From Paenibacillus sp. RC334 (GTDB lineage: Bacteria; Bacillota; Bacilli; Paenibacillales; Paenibacillaceae): a stretch of DNA of 64,000 bases. The translations under genes and the position numbers were made by a program. Each line of letters opens with the position of its first letter. Position 1 is the first letter of the stretch. The stretch is taken from positions 5,379,001 through 5,443,000 of the forward strand of contig NZ_CP125370.1 of the NCBI RefSeq assembly GCF_030034735.1. Reading direction: 5' to 3'. The notes beneath the pieces are model-generated. The model was not told the origin of the DNA. It saw only the letters and a program-made list of their open reading frames with translations, and made no database searches. Below are positions 16,456 through 25,169 of the stretch, piece after piece.

Positions 16456-16989
16456 CTATTCCAAATCATATAATGTGTATGCCCCTTGAATATGCTCGGG
16501 TGTTCCCTGCTTCATATGTACACCCAAGCCATGCTCTCTATCCCAGGAACAGCTAAAATTCAAATACAGCTCATCCTCTTCCGCTGAGTCTGGAATCAAT
16601 ATAGACACCAGCTGTAACCGTTTCAGCAGTTGTTCCGAGCGTTCCACATAAGGCGCATATTCATCCGGGTCTTCTCCCCATGAGGTATAAGCGCTCCGGT
16701 ACTTTTCCACTACATCTGCATAGTAATGGTGTATCGCTTCCAGCACACGAGGATGAATGTCTGACCCATGTGCCATATATTGCTCCCATGTCTTTTTTTG
16801 CTCCTGCTTAGGCTCTCTTACGGCCTGTGCTTCTTCCTCGGAATCGGCGGACACAATAAACTCTATCTCTACCTCCGAGTCCTGTCCGTAAAAATGGAGT
16901 TGTACCGTGCCCCGAAGCACGACTTCCTCTGATACTTCCCAAGTCTCATCATCCTGATCCAGCTCCATATACCAGCGTTCCCAATTCAT
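16456..16989 (-). CDS. Hypothetical acidic protein, DUF6985-like
   Basis: 177 residues, rich in Asp and Glu, without signal peptide or membrane segment, starting at an ATG after AAAGG. The N-terminal beta-rich part (GTVQLHFYGQDSEVEIEFIV) and the helical middle (PRVLEAIHHYYADVVEKYR) are in the style of DUF6985-type proteins; that match is from memory and uncertain. The function is unknown. It stands alone, convergent with metE. Confidence 0.7.
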   Translation of the reverse strand: MNWERWYMELDQDDETWEVSEEVVLRGTVQLHFYGQDSEVEIEFIVSADSEEEAQAVREPKQEQKKTWEQYMAHGSDIHPRVLEAIHHYYADVVEKYRSAYTSWGEDPDEYAPYVERSEQLLKRLQLVSILIPDSAEEDELYLNFSCSWDREHGLGVHMKQGTPEHIQGAYTLYDLE

Positions 16990-17086
16990 CCTTTACCCCA
17001 TCCTTTTCATAAGAAATGATCTTTATCTCTATGGACCCTTTTATTTGAGCATTTTGCAACAATCCCAAGAGCGATTTCAAATCAGC

Positions 17087-17124
17087 AATATATAGATCGG
17101 AACGGTTTAGTTCGTCTATCTATT
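17087..17124. repeat. Imperfect palindrome in a 500 bp gene-free stretch
   Basis: AATATATAGATCGGAAC (17087-17103) is largely the reverse complement of GTTCGTCTATCTATT (17110-17124). It lies in the 16990-17500 interval, which otherwise contains no supported gene. It may be an operator or a decayed element. Confidence 0.35.
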
Positions 17125-17341
17125 GTACTTTCGAGCGTTGGGAATCGAATGATGCAACATGCTGATTTTACAATTTAACATCCTTAAGAATGAAATTAAA
17201 GCAGTTCCTTTTCCGCAAATTCCTCCAAGATTCGGCGTTTTTCTAAATAGAACTACTTTTTTCAGCAGCATTCGCTATCTCATTGACTCTAAAAGCGAAA
17301 GAAAACTCCTAAAATGAGCCCGCAGATTTATTTTTAAAATT

Positions 17342-17410
17342 TTAGTACCTTGCATTAAACAGTACATGATGTTAAATTATACCTGACTACTGATTTATGA
17401 TTAGTACCTG
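17342..17410 (+). promoter_or_regulatory. Paired TTAGTACCT motifs upstream of the PadR operon
   Basis: TTAGTACCT occurs at 17342-17350 and again at 17402-17410, exactly 60 nt apart, in A+T-rich DNA just before the PadR gene. Repeated short sites near an autoregulating PadR gene are plausible operators; this is inference from position only. Confidence 0.3.
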
Positions 17411-17500
17411 AAATCTCTTATGTTCAAGCACACATTTCTCCCCCATACTCCAAACGACACCCATGAAGCAATGATAACATCCAGGAAGGGAGCACCGCTC

Positions 17501-17830
17501 ATGAATGTGAACATCCAATTCAAAAAAGGGGTGCTGGAACTGTGCGTTCTTGTTTTAATTGGGCGCAGGGACCGTTACGGCTACGAACTGGCTCAGGCCG
17601 TCTCCCGTCATATCGAAGTAGCCGAAGGAGCTTTATATCCGCTGCTTCGCCGTCTGGTATCAGAGGGATACTGTACAACTTATTTACAGGAATCGACCGA
17701 GGGACCCCCCCGTAAATATTATCGGCTGACCGATGCAGGCAGCAATTACACGAGAATACTTACACGGGAATGGAATGAATTTGTCCATCATGTCGCAAGC
17801 CTACTGAAGGAAGGAAATCCCGATGAATAG
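17501..17830 (+). CDS. PadR-family transcriptional regulator
   Basis: 109 residues. The PadR winged helix is clear: FKKGVLELCVLVLIGRRDRY, GYELAQAVSRHIEVAEGALY, PLLRRLVSEGY and GPPRKYYRLTDAG. ATG 17501 follows AGGAAGGGAG by 8 nt; the frame is open back to 17420 without a ribosome site. It overlaps the DUF1700 gene by 8 nt. PadR regulators are usually repressors of their own operon, so it most likely controls the two membrane or exported proteins that follow. Confidence 0.93.
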   Translation: MNVNIQFKKGVLELCVLVLIGRRDRYGYELAQAVSRHIEVAEGALYPLLRRLVSEGYCTTYLQESTEGPPRKYYRLTDAGSNYTRILTREWNEFVHHVASLLKEGNPDE

Positions 17831-18380
17831 AAAACAGTTTCTTACAGAGGTGGAGCAACGTCTCTCCCCTCTCCCCGCAGAGGAACGTAATGAGCTGCTT
17901 GGTGATTTAAGTCAGCATTTTGACTATGGGTTGGTGAATGGAAAAAGTGAGGCCGAAATTGCCAGCGAATTGGGCAACCCGGAGGATATCGCTCGCGAAG
18001 CGCTGGATGATCCCAATGCAACCTGGAATACATCCCCTCCTCCACTTCGCCAGGGAAGCTTCGCACGCAATCTATTTACTTTCTTAGGGCTGTTGTTTCT
18101 CAATTTGTTAATCTCCATTCCTGTCTTAGCGTCTTTGTGGGCAGTATGGGTTTCGTTGGCCGCAGCAGCGGTCAGCTTGATAGTGGCCCCCCTTCTTGCT
18201 ATCGCAGATTATGCGCTGAACGGCAACTTTTATCCCGCTAAATTCTTTTTTTCCATCATGTTGACCGGGATTGGCCTATTGCTGCTGTCTGGAGTACGCT
18301 ACCTTTTGAACCTTCTGGTCATAGGTACGGTTCGATACTGGAAATGGAATCAGACTACCCTGAGGGGAGCTAACGAGTAA
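17823..18380 (+). CDS. DUF1700 (HAAS domain) membrane protein
   Basis: 185 residues. The N-terminal HAAS domain (MNRKQFLTEVEQRLSPLPAE, ELGNPEDIAREAL) is followed by three hydrophobic segments at about residues 80-175. Such proteins are found next to PadR regulators and DUF4097 proteins in Firmicutes and are linked to envelope stress. GGAAGGAAAT precedes the ATG, which overlaps the PadR stop. Confidence 0.9.
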   Translation: MNRKQFLTEVEQRLSPLPAEERNELLGDLSQHFDYGLVNGKSEAEIASELGNPEDIAREALDDPNATWNTSPPPLRQGSFARNLFTFLGLLFLNLLISIPVLASLWAVWVSLAAAAVSLIVAPLLAIADYALNGNFYPAKFFFSIMLTGIGLLLLSGVRYLLNLLVIGTVRYWKWNQTTLRGANE

Positions 18381-18381
18381 C

Positions 18382-19233
18382 ATGAATAAAAAATGGTTTA
18401 TTGCAGCGGGTCTATGTATCATCATCGGTGTGGCCGGGATGGTAGCCTACGGTGCTCCATGGAACCAACAAGCGATGCAGGAAATAACAGCTATTGATAA
18501 AAAATGGACGTTCACACGTGGACAGCTACAGGAACTTAAAGTGAATAGCTCCGATGATGTCTCTATTGTCTTTACTCCCGGTTCCGGCGAGCAGGGCACG
18601 ATACGCATGAGTGGAGAAGTCCAGACAAAAGTAGCCGACCAGATTCATAATGCCCGTATTGAGAACGGTAAGCTTTCCATTCAATCTGAGCCAGCCCTTT
18701 CCTTGGCATTCTTCTCTATCTCTCCTGATTTGAAACAAACGATCACGGTAGAAATGCCCGCTGGTGAAACCCTAAAAGGGCTACAGGCAGATGTACATTC
18801 AGGAAGCGTAAACCTCCAGGATGCCTCCATTCAAAACACAAACATCACAGCCACTTCTGGCAATGCCGAGATTTCAAACCTCCAAAGTACCCGCTTGGTC
18901 GCCAAGTTAACATCCGGCAGTTTTACGGCTAGTCAGGTTACAGCAAATATGGAATTGCAACTCACTTCAGGGGATGCCAAAATTAACGATTATAGCGGCA
19001 ATGGTCAAGTTTCCCTGACCTCCGGTATTACGAATATCACACAACGTACCACAGCCAACCTGAAAGTCGATTCAGACTCCGGTGATGTGAGGATTAAGCA
19101 GGCCCCTGATTTTAAAGGTATTTATAATGTCCGCTCCGACTCAGGAAGTATAGATACTCCCGAATCCGTTCCCGGCAGTGTGAACGTTATAAAGGTCAAA
19201 ACGACTTCAGGCGATATTCATATTTCCAAATAG
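18382..19233 (+). CDS. DUF4097 exported beta-strand repeat protein (LiaG-like)
   Basis: 283 residues. One N-terminal hydrophobic anchor (residues 5-24) is followed by a right-handed beta-repeat with recurring SGxxxIxxx turns (ATSGNAEISNL, LTSGDAKINDY, DSDSGDVRIKQ, TTSGDIHI), the DUF4097/adhesin-like fold. It sits outside the membrane. Last gene of the PadR operon, one base after the DUF1700 stop. Function unknown; LiaG relatives belong to cell-envelope stress operons. Confidence 0.9.
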   Translation: MNKKWFIAAGLCIIIGVAGMVAYGAPWNQQAMQEITAIDKKWTFTRGQLQELKVNSSDDVSIVFTPGSGEQGTIRMSGEVQTKVADQIHNARIENGKLSIQSEPALSLAFFSISPDLKQTITVEMPAGETLKGLQADVHSGSVNLQDASIQNTNITATSGNAEISNLQSTRLVAKLTSGSFTASQVTANMELQLTSGDAKINDYSGNGQVSLTSGITNITQRTTANLKVDSDSGDVRIKQAPDFKGIYNVRSDSGSIDTPESVPGSVNVIKVKTTSGDIHISK

Positions 19234-19262
19234 GCCATCATGACCATTGTCAGCGGTCTTCT

Positions 19263-19301
19263 ACTCCAGGTCGCAACTAAGCGAAATAAGCGACCTGGAG
19301 T
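19263..19301 (+). terminator. Strong hairpin after the PadR operon
   Basis: ACTCCAGGTCGC (19263-19274) and GCGACCTGGAGT (19290-19301) form a perfect 12 bp stem with a 15 nt loop. The following T-run is poor, but the position after DUF4097 fits a terminator. Confidence 0.65.
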
Positions 19302-19389
19302 GGAAGTTTGGTTCAGGGAAATTAAATCAGTATAATATAACCATGTGCTTAAATGCACAACTTGTATGTAGCCATAAGGAGGAGACTGG

Positions 19390-20109
19390 ATGGAACTTAA
19401 AAATAAAATAGCCATTATTACAGGCGCCACCAAAGGCATTGGTAAAGCCATTGCCGAGGCCTTGGCCAAGGAAGGCGTCAACCTGGGATTAATCTCACGC
19501 ACACTACCTGACCTGCAAAAGCTGCAAGATTCACTGGGGAGTACATACGGCGTGAAGGTGGTTAGCGCTGTCGCGGATATATCTGATCGCGCACAGGCCG
19601 CTGCAGCTGTAGCCTCGCTGGAGCATGAGCTGGGCGCTGTCGATATTTTGATTAACAACGCAGGAATTGCTACATTCGGCACAGTCGCAGACATGGACCC
19701 CGAAGAGTGGGAACGCATGATCCGCGTGAATTTGCTGGGAACCTATTATGTCACACACGCGGTTCTTCCGAGCATGCTTGCTCAGCAGAGCGGCAACATT
19801 ATTAATGTATCCTCTACAGCAGGGGAACGAGGCTTCGCCACAGGCTCGGCGTATTGCGCCTCCAAGTTTGCTTTGATGGGCTTCACGGAGTCACTGATGC
19901 AGGAGGTTCGCAAATCCAACATTCGCGTCACCGCGCTGACTCCAAGCACAGTCAATACGGAACTGGCAGCAAATGCAGGTTTGCCGATTGGCGACGAGGA
20001 CCGCATGCTTCAGCCACAAGATATGGCCGACCTGACATTGGCGGCATTGAAGCTGCCTTCGCGGGTTCAATTAAAAGTAGCCGGTATTTGGACAACCAAC
20101 CCACAATAA
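19390..20109 (+). CDS. Short-chain dehydrogenase/reductase, FabG-like
   Basis: 239 residues. Classical SDR motifs: ITGATKGIGKAIAE (cofactor-binding TGxxxGIG), INNAG, INVSS and the catalytic YCASK. It is an NAD(P)H-dependent oxidoreductase of 3-oxoacyl-ACP-reductase type, possibly a YkvO/YueD-like enzyme; the substrate cannot be told. ATG follows AAGGAGG. A TATAAT at about 19331 lies upstream, and a strong terminator lies downstream, so it is monocistronic. Confidence 0.92.
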   Translation: MELKNKIAIITGATKGIGKAIAEALAKEGVNLGLISRTLPDLQKLQDSLGSTYGVKVVSAVADISDRAQAAAAVASLEHELGAVDILINNAGIATFGTVADMDPEEWERMIRVNLLGTYYVTHAVLPSMLAQQSGNIINVSSTAGERGFATGSAYCASKFALMGFTESLMQEVRKSNIRVTALTPSTVNTELAANAGLPIGDEDRMLQPQDMADLTLAALKLPSRVQLKVAGIWTTNPQ

Positions 20110-20146
20110 TTTGACTCGACATCTTAGATTCATTGGGCTGTACCAC

Positions 20147-20190
20147 GCTCCGGCAGACGTCATTGTTCGTCATGCTGGAGCTTCTTTTTT
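20147..20190 (+). terminator. Intrinsic terminator of the SDR gene
   Basis: GCTCCGGCAGACG (20147-20159) pairs with CGTCATGCTGGAGC (20168-20181), followed by TTCTTTTTT. Confidence 0.85.
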
Positions 20191-20300
20191 GTTCATAGCT
20201 AATACAATTCAAACTGCAATATACGCGCTTTGTACTTTACAACATACATAACCTACGATTTTTGCACCGATAAGCGCAATTATGAGAGGGGAAATGAATA

Positions 20301-20738
20301 ATGAAAAATACAGGAATGACACGACCATTAGACCATCTGGGCCGCATCGTACTGCCCAAGGAGCTGCGAAATTCTATGAATATCAATATTGGAGATGCCC
20401 TTGATTTTTTTATTACATCAGAGGGCCTGATGATCCGTAAATATACAGGGGTATCTTGTTATTTTTGCGGTGCTGTAGATGACCTGAGCTACTTCAGAGA
20501 TCATCTGATATGCAGCGATTGCATTGAGAAACTAAAGAGCGATAATCCCTCCAGTCATTCAGGCGAAACACGTCCTGCTCAGCCCAAGAAAAGAAGGAAT
20601 TACAGAAATCAGACTGAGCTCCTGCATAAACTAAAACAGCTCATGGAAAAACACCCTAATGTTTCACAAAAAGAATTGGCCGAGATGCTCGAATTGTCTC
20701 AGGGACGTGTGTCACAGCTAAAAAAACTTCTACTTTGA
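20301..20738 (+). CDS. AbrB/SpoVT-type regulator with zinc finger and C-terminal HTH (paralogue 2)
   Basis: 145 residues. Same three-part plan as the gene at 10332: AbrB hairpin (TRPLDHLGRIVLPKELRNSM), a CYFCG...CSDC knuckle, and a C-terminal HTH (EHPNVSQKELAEMLELSQGR with H preceded by K in place of E, then VSQLKKLL). The two differ mainly in the linker. Close similarity in both terminal domains suggests recognition of the same sites or mixed oligomers, with different linkers or expression. GAGGGG precedes the ATG. Confidence 0.86.
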   Translation: MKNTGMTRPLDHLGRIVLPKELRNSMNINIGDALDFFITSEGLMIRKYTGVSCYFCGAVDDLSYFRDHLICSDCIEKLKSDNPSSHSGETRPAQPKKRRNYRNQTELLHKLKQLMEKHPNVSQKELAEMLELSQGRVSQLKKLLL

Positions 20739-20772
20739 ATCGTTCCAATTACCCGCTTTTGATCTCGCCACA

Positions 20773-20795
20773 CAAAAAAAAGAGCCTGTCGGCTC
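20773..20795 (-). terminator. Intrinsic terminator for the HEIGH protein gene
   Basis: On the minus strand GAGCC-GACA-GGCTC (20795-20782) is followed by a run of eight T residues. It lies between the convergent AbrB-like and metallopeptidase-like genes. Confidence 0.8.
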
Positions 20796-20809
20796 TCGGA
20801 TCATCATCC

Positions 20810-21268
20810 TTATGCAATGTCAGACTGCTCCACAACCGGGACCCGATAGGCCAACAAGGACTCTTCAATAACGATGGAAATGAACGTTGTCTCAATCTTC
20901 GGCACCAATCCGAGCGCATAGTTCCATGCATTTTCTTCAATTTGCAGCGCAAACCGTTGCCGGGTCCCTAACTCGCTCTCCTGTTCCATAGCATCGGAGA
21001 GGTCAGGCAGCTCAGAATCAGCGGCGTGTCCAATCTCATGCGCAAGCACAACCGTAAAGTACTCCTCGACTCGTTCGACGCTGCCAAACATCTGAATACA
21101 TTGTGTTTCAATCGTGTCCATATACATTGTAATGGTGTGAGCATTCATGGCATATTTGCCCCCAATCAGCCGCCCGCCGGGAAAACGTTTCTCCAGCTTG
21201 ACCGTCACACCTATATCAGCCCGTTGCAAAAGCTTAGCGACGATGCGCTCTGCCTGATTTCTTTCCAA
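20810..21268 (-). CDS. Putative zinc metallopeptidase-like protein (HEIGH motif)
   Basis: 152 residues from a TTG start with GAGGAG upstream. The central VVLAHEIGHAAD supplies a HExxH-type zinc-binding motif seen in ImmA/IrrE-like and other small metallopeptidases; ITMYMDTIE precedes it as a possible edge strand. There is no signal peptide. A partner repressor, expected for ImmA-like proteins, is not adjacent. Substrate unknown; catalytic activity is inferred from the motif only. Confidence 0.7.
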   Translation of the reverse strand: MERNQAERIVAKLLQRADIGVTVKLEKRFPGGRLIGGKYAMNAHTITMYMDTIETQCIQMFGSVERVEEYFTVVLAHEIGHAADSELPDLSDAMEQESELGTRQRFALQIEENAWNYALGLVPKIETTFISIVIEESLLAYRVPVVEQSDIA

Positions 21269-21371
21269 CTCCGCCTCGCTCCTCGACCTTATGACATGAA
21301 AAAGCTGAATTTACTCTAATCATATAGAATAGGAACCCGAATCCGATACTTAAAGCTTTCCATGAACATGA

Positions 21372-22496
21372 TCAAGAATGGAAAGGACAGCCTTGGGGCT
21401 TCTTCTGCATATACGGCTTCTCTTGAACTCCGAAATTTGGCTTTACAAGCCGATTATCGTAGGAACTATGAAAAATATGCGTTGTCGCCGGAGATAACGG
21501 CGGGATCAGCCATGTCCAATCGCCTGTGAGCGCACGCCCCGCCTGGGCTTCCCGTTCCTCAAACAGCTGGAATTGTGCAGCTGCCGTATGGTGATCGACA
21601 ATGCTGACTCCCGCTTTTTTAAAAGAATACAGCACAGCACTGTTCAACTCCACCAGCGCCCGATCGCGCCATAACGTCGTTTCGCTTGAGGTATTCAGCC
21701 CCATCAGCTCGGCTACCTGCGGCAGTATGTTATAACGGAAGGGATCGGCAAAATTACGCGCACCAATCTCTGTCCCCATATACCAGCCGTTAAAAGGAGC
21801 TGCGGTGTAGATGATACCGCCAATCTCCAGCGTCATATCTGAAATCATAGGTACGGCATACCAACGCAAACCCAACGAAGCCAACCCCGGAAGTTCCGGG
21901 TGTTCAATAGGTACCTCCTGCACCAAATGTTCGGGAATATCAAACAGCTCAGGAGGCTGTCCACCTGCTTCCACAATCAGCGGCAATACATCAAAGGGAG
22001 TCATGGCTCCTTGCCAGCCCATGCGGCGGCATGCATTTGTGAATTCTACCGAGATCGGGTCCCCGATTACTCCTTCAGCGCTCTCATAGCCGGCATACCG
22101 AATCAATTGATGATTCCAAATGCGAATATCCGGTTGCCCCGGCTTGGACGAGCGAAACACGGTAAGCGTCGGCTTGATTTTACCGCCATTTGTCCCTATG
22201 CGTATATGCTCTAACAGCTCATGAACCACTTCCGCTGTACTTGAAGCCTCGCGGGCATCCCTTACCAGAAGCTTATCCCAAAACAAACGACCGATACAAC
22301 GATTGCTGTTACGCCAAGCCATCTGTGCCCCATGCTCCAGCTCATCATAGGTATGATCATACGTTCCCGAAGTATCTATGTCATGACGAATATCAAGAAG
22401 CCGGGCCTCCGCTTCATCACGGCTTCGGCCCAGCTCCTCATAACATGTATATATAAACTGCTTCGCTTCACGCAAAAGCTGTTGCTTCACTTCCAT
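21372..22496 (-). CDS. nos: Bacterial nitric oxide synthase oxygenase
   Basis: 374 residues, the usual length of Firmicute NOS oxygenase. The haem-thiolate loop WRNSNRCIGR contains the proximal Cys; FNGWYMGTEIGARN with the substrate-binding Glu and GDWTWLIPPLSPATT with pterin-site aromatics are present. It oxidises arginine to citrulline and nitric oxide with electrons from general reductases, and NO protects against oxidative stress. A C-terminal GCPFHS tail contains an additional Cys-Pro pair. It lies next to dps, another oxidative stress gene. Confidence 0.96.
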   Translation of the reverse strand: MEVKQQLLREAKQFIYTCYEELGRSRDEAEARLLDIRHDIDTSGTYDHTYDELEHGAQMAWRNSNRCIGRLFWDKLLVRDAREASSTAEVVHELLEHIRIGTNGGKIKPTLTVFRSSKPGQPDIRIWNHQLIRYAGYESAEGVIGDPISVEFTNACRRMGWQGAMTPFDVLPLIVEAGGQPPELFDIPEHLVQEVPIEHPELPGLASLGLRWYAVPMISDMTLEIGGIIYTAAPFNGWYMGTEIGARNFADPFRYNILPQVAELMGLNTSSETTLWRDRALVELNSAVLYSFKKAGVSIVDHHTAAAQFQLFEEREAQAGRALTGDWTWLIPPLSPATTHIFHSSYDNRLVKPNFGVQEKPYMQKKPQGCPFHS

Positions 22497-22646
22497 ACGT
22501 ACACCCCATCCCGGCAGCTCTCAATACTTATGAGCCAGTTGTCTTTCGCGCCTATCCGTCATTATACTCCAGTGGTGGTCTGGAACCAACGGGATGTGTG
22601 TCTTGTTCACCTGATCTTCATATCCATGGGAATCTCTCCCAAAAGC

Positions 22647-23126
22647 TTATCCCAAATATGCGTTGAGCATCCAGATATGTTTATCCACCGCTTCTCTCAA
22701 GCCATTAAGAAGATCCTCAGTCGCTTTGTCATGTGCCGCATCCGCTGCTTCCATGCCGTTAGCCAGCTCAGTTGTGATGGTTTTGAAATCCGTAACCACG
22801 GATTTTACCATATCCTCGGCTGTCTGCTCACCTGCTGACTCCTGAATGGCTGACAGTTGCAAATGCTCCTTCAAGGTAGCGGCAGGACGGCCTCCAATGG
22901 CCAGCAAACGTTCAGCAATCATATCCAGGTTAGCTGTCGCTTCATTATAAAGCTCTTCAAATTTTGCATGCAGTGTGAAGAAATGAGGTCCTTTTACGTA
23001 CCAGTGGAAATAATGCAGCTTCGTGTACAACACCGACCAGGTAGCTACCTGACGGTTCAAAGCCTTATGCAATTCTTGAATAACCTCTTGTGTAGGTTGA
23101 GCGTTCGTATGATTTAATGTACTCAT
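22647..23126 (-). CDS. dps: Dps-family ferritin-like DNA-protection protein
   Basis: About 159 residues. The Dps ferroxidase signature is clear: LHYFHWYVKGPHFFTLHAKF and EELYNEATANLDMIAERLLA with conserved His, Asp and Glu at the dimer interface. Dodecameric Dps oxidises iron with hydrogen peroxide and shields DNA. ATG 23126 follows GAGAGGGG by 8 nt; the frame also opens at 23147. A PerR-like box upstream points to peroxide control, as for MrgA in Bacillus. Confidence 0.95.
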   Translation of the reverse strand: MSTLNHTNAQPTQEVIQELHKALNRQVATWSVLYTKLHYFHWYVKGPHFFTLHAKFEELYNEATANLDMIAERLLAIGGRPAATLKEHLQLSAIQESAGEQTAEDMVKSVVTDFKTITTELANGMEAADAAHDKATEDLLNGLREAVDKHIWMLNAYLG

Positions 23127-23246
23127 GTGTAATTCCCCTCTCATCATCCATAGTATAGTTGGAGTGAAGCCTGAATTCCCGTGACATTAGTGTTTGATTA
23201 ACCTGCAAATCCCATGCGTGATTCCAATAAATACTCAGTAATTAAT

Positions 23247-23261
23247 TTAGACTTAATCTAA
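23247..23261. promoter_or_regulatory. PerR/Fur-like box upstream of dps
   Basis: TTAGACTTAATCTAA, the core of a perfect ATTTAGA-5-TCTAAAT inverted repeat (23245-23263), agrees with the PerR consensus TTATAATNATTATAA at 10 of 14 defined positions. It lies about 120 nt upstream of dps. A second half-site-like TTATAAT is at about 23271-23280 on the opposite strand. Confidence 0.5.
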
Positions 23262-23356
23262 ATCCTGTTTTAATTATAACATTAGGTCAGTTATTTGCAA
23301 GAGCTTATTAGGCCTTAATCATGAAGATTACGTGAAGTGTCATATCCTTTGAAAAT

Positions 23357-24586
23357 TCATTTATCTTTCGTATCGTTCAATACTTGCAACGCAAATTCTA
23401 TATGCATGCGCGCCCCAAGAATCAAGGCTCGTTCGTCGATATCAAATTGGGGATGGTGCAGCGGATACGCTTGCTGTGTACCTGGTGTGCTTATCCCGAT
23501 AAAACCGAATACGCCGGGAACCTGCTGTGTATAGAGCGCAAAATCCTCCCCGGCTAAAAAGGGAGCAGCCAGCACTTCCGTACTTTCCACTCCAAAGACT
23601 TTCCCTGCCGCGCGCACCGCAGCTTGTACGACCACAGGATTGTTTTGAAGAACCGTTCCTGTCCGTTGCACAATATGTGCGGAGCCGCCATGTAAAGATG
23701 CAATACTGTTCGCACGATCCACAATCGCTTGGGTGATCCGTTCAACCGTCTCTGTGCGAAAAGCCCGGAAGGTTCCCGTAATTTCGCTGTGACCTGCGAT
23801 AACATTTTTGGCGCTGCCTGCTTGCAGTGTACCGAAAGATAGGACAGCCGCTTCCTGCGGATCGATGGCGGTGGACATAAATATTTTAATATCCGTGATG
23901 AATTGGGCGGCCATAATTATGGCATCCGAGGAAAGATGGGGCGTGCTATGATGTCCCGAAAGTCCGGCAAACCGGATTGTAAAATGCGAAGAAGCGGCCA
24001 TAGACGTGTGCCGATGAAATCCAATCGTTCCTACAGGAAGATCCGGCCATACGTGCATGGCAAACACCGTCTTTACATCCTCCAGTACACCAGCCTCGAT
24101 CATATCCTTTCCTCCACTAATCAGCCTGCCATCCAGGGGAGACACCAATGCCCCCTCCTCTGCAGGCTGAAAAACAAACTTAATCGTACCTCGAACCTGA
24201 TCTCGATTATGACTGAGCACCTTGGCGGCTCCCAACAGCATCGCTGTATGTGCATCATGACCGCACGCGTGCATGGCTCCGGGTATCGTGGAGATATAAT
24301 TGGCGGTGTTTTGCTCTGTTACAGGCAAAGCGTCTATATCCGCACGCAGTAGCACCGTATCCCCGGCCTGTGTTCCGCGTAATATACCAACTACTCCTTT
24401 ACCAAAATGCTTCCCGACTTCTGTCTGTACCTCCAGCCCCCAGCTTTGGAGAAGCTCCGCTATGTACGCAGCCGTCCGTTCCACCTCAAACAAAACTTCC
24501 GGGTAACAATGCAATTCCCTTCGAAATGCAATCAAATCCGTTTCCAACGCGTCCGGCACTACAAGACCATCAAAAGCACGAGTCAT
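23357..24586 (-). CDS. M20 family amidohydrolase/peptidase
   Basis: About 409 residues. The M20D signatures are present: LRADIDALPV, MHACGHDAHTAMLLGAA, VFQPAEEG (metal ligands), with a dimerisation insert from about residue 190. Related enzymes hydrolyse N-acetyl amino acids, hippurate or indole-acetyl conjugates; the precise substrate is unclear. ATG 24586 follows AGGAGAG by 8 nt. Monocistronic, with no obvious link to dps. Confidence 0.93.
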   Translation of the reverse strand: MTRAFDGLVVPDALETDLIAFRRELHCYPEVLFEVERTAAYIAELLQSWGLEVQTEVGKHFGKGVVGILRGTQAGDTVLLRADIDALPVTEQNTANYISTIPGAMHACGHDAHTAMLLGAAKVLSHNRDQVRGTIKFVFQPAEEGALVSPLDGRLISGGKDMIEAGVLEDVKTVFAMHVWPDLPVGTIGFHRHTSMAASSHFTIRFAGLSGHHSTPHLSSDAIIMAAQFITDIKIFMSTAIDPQEAAVLSFGTLQAGSAKNVIAGHSEITGTFRAFRTETVERITQAIVDRANSIASLHGGSAHIVQRTGTVLQNNPVVVQAAVRAAGKVFGVESTEVLAAPFLAGEDFALYTQQVPGVFGFIGISTPGTQQAYPLHHPQFDIDERALILGARMHIEFALQVLNDTKDK

Positions 24587-25049
24587 TATTGAACACTCTC
24601 CTAAAATCCAATCGGAATATTTGTAGTATATATCCAGCCTAAATGTAGTCTTTATCCCGCAAGCCGTCAACGCGTTATACATAGGTTACATTAATACGAG
24701 TATAGAAGATGTTAATTTTGTCTGCTAAAGCACCAGTTCAGCATATATCTCCTTTATATACTCATGAACCCTACCACACGGGGAAAATTGGATGTGATCA
24801 CCCAACCACACGATTTTCTCATTCCTGGTTATTGACGTTAAAAAATCTGGCTTTCCAAAGTGCTGCTCAATATGTGCTTGCTCACTGGATGACATGGTAT
24901 AATAGATTAAAAAAAGGTTTGATATAAATGGAAGATTCTCTTGATTTTCGCAAAGATCTTTTTCTTTACGTTTTGAACTTGAAAATTCACATAGAAAACG
25001 GAGCAGATAGAATGGTGCTGTGCTGTACAAGCGAAGCGGTCGCTTTTGT

Positions 25050-25096
25050 CCCCGGATTTCTCCCCTGATTATAAGCTTTGTTCCGGAAATCCGGGG
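25050..25096. repeat. 11 bp inverted repeat in a gene-poor stretch
   Basis: CCCCGGATTTC (25050-25060) and GAAATCCGGGG (25086-25096) are perfect complements with a 25 nt loop. The surrounding 24600-25229 interval contains only short open frames without ribosome sites or recognisable products. Confidence 0.5.
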
Positions 25097-25169
25097 GCGG
25101 TGGCGATGGGAAGCACCATCTGTCTGCGGAGTGGCACTATAGGTAACTTTTTAAGATCATCTTATATGA

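Noticed and set aside
24709..25030. Open frames on both strands between the M20 gene and the Rpn remnant
   Set aside because: Neither has a ribosome site or a recognisable fold; they are mutual shadows. The Rpn catalytic domain could not be found here either.
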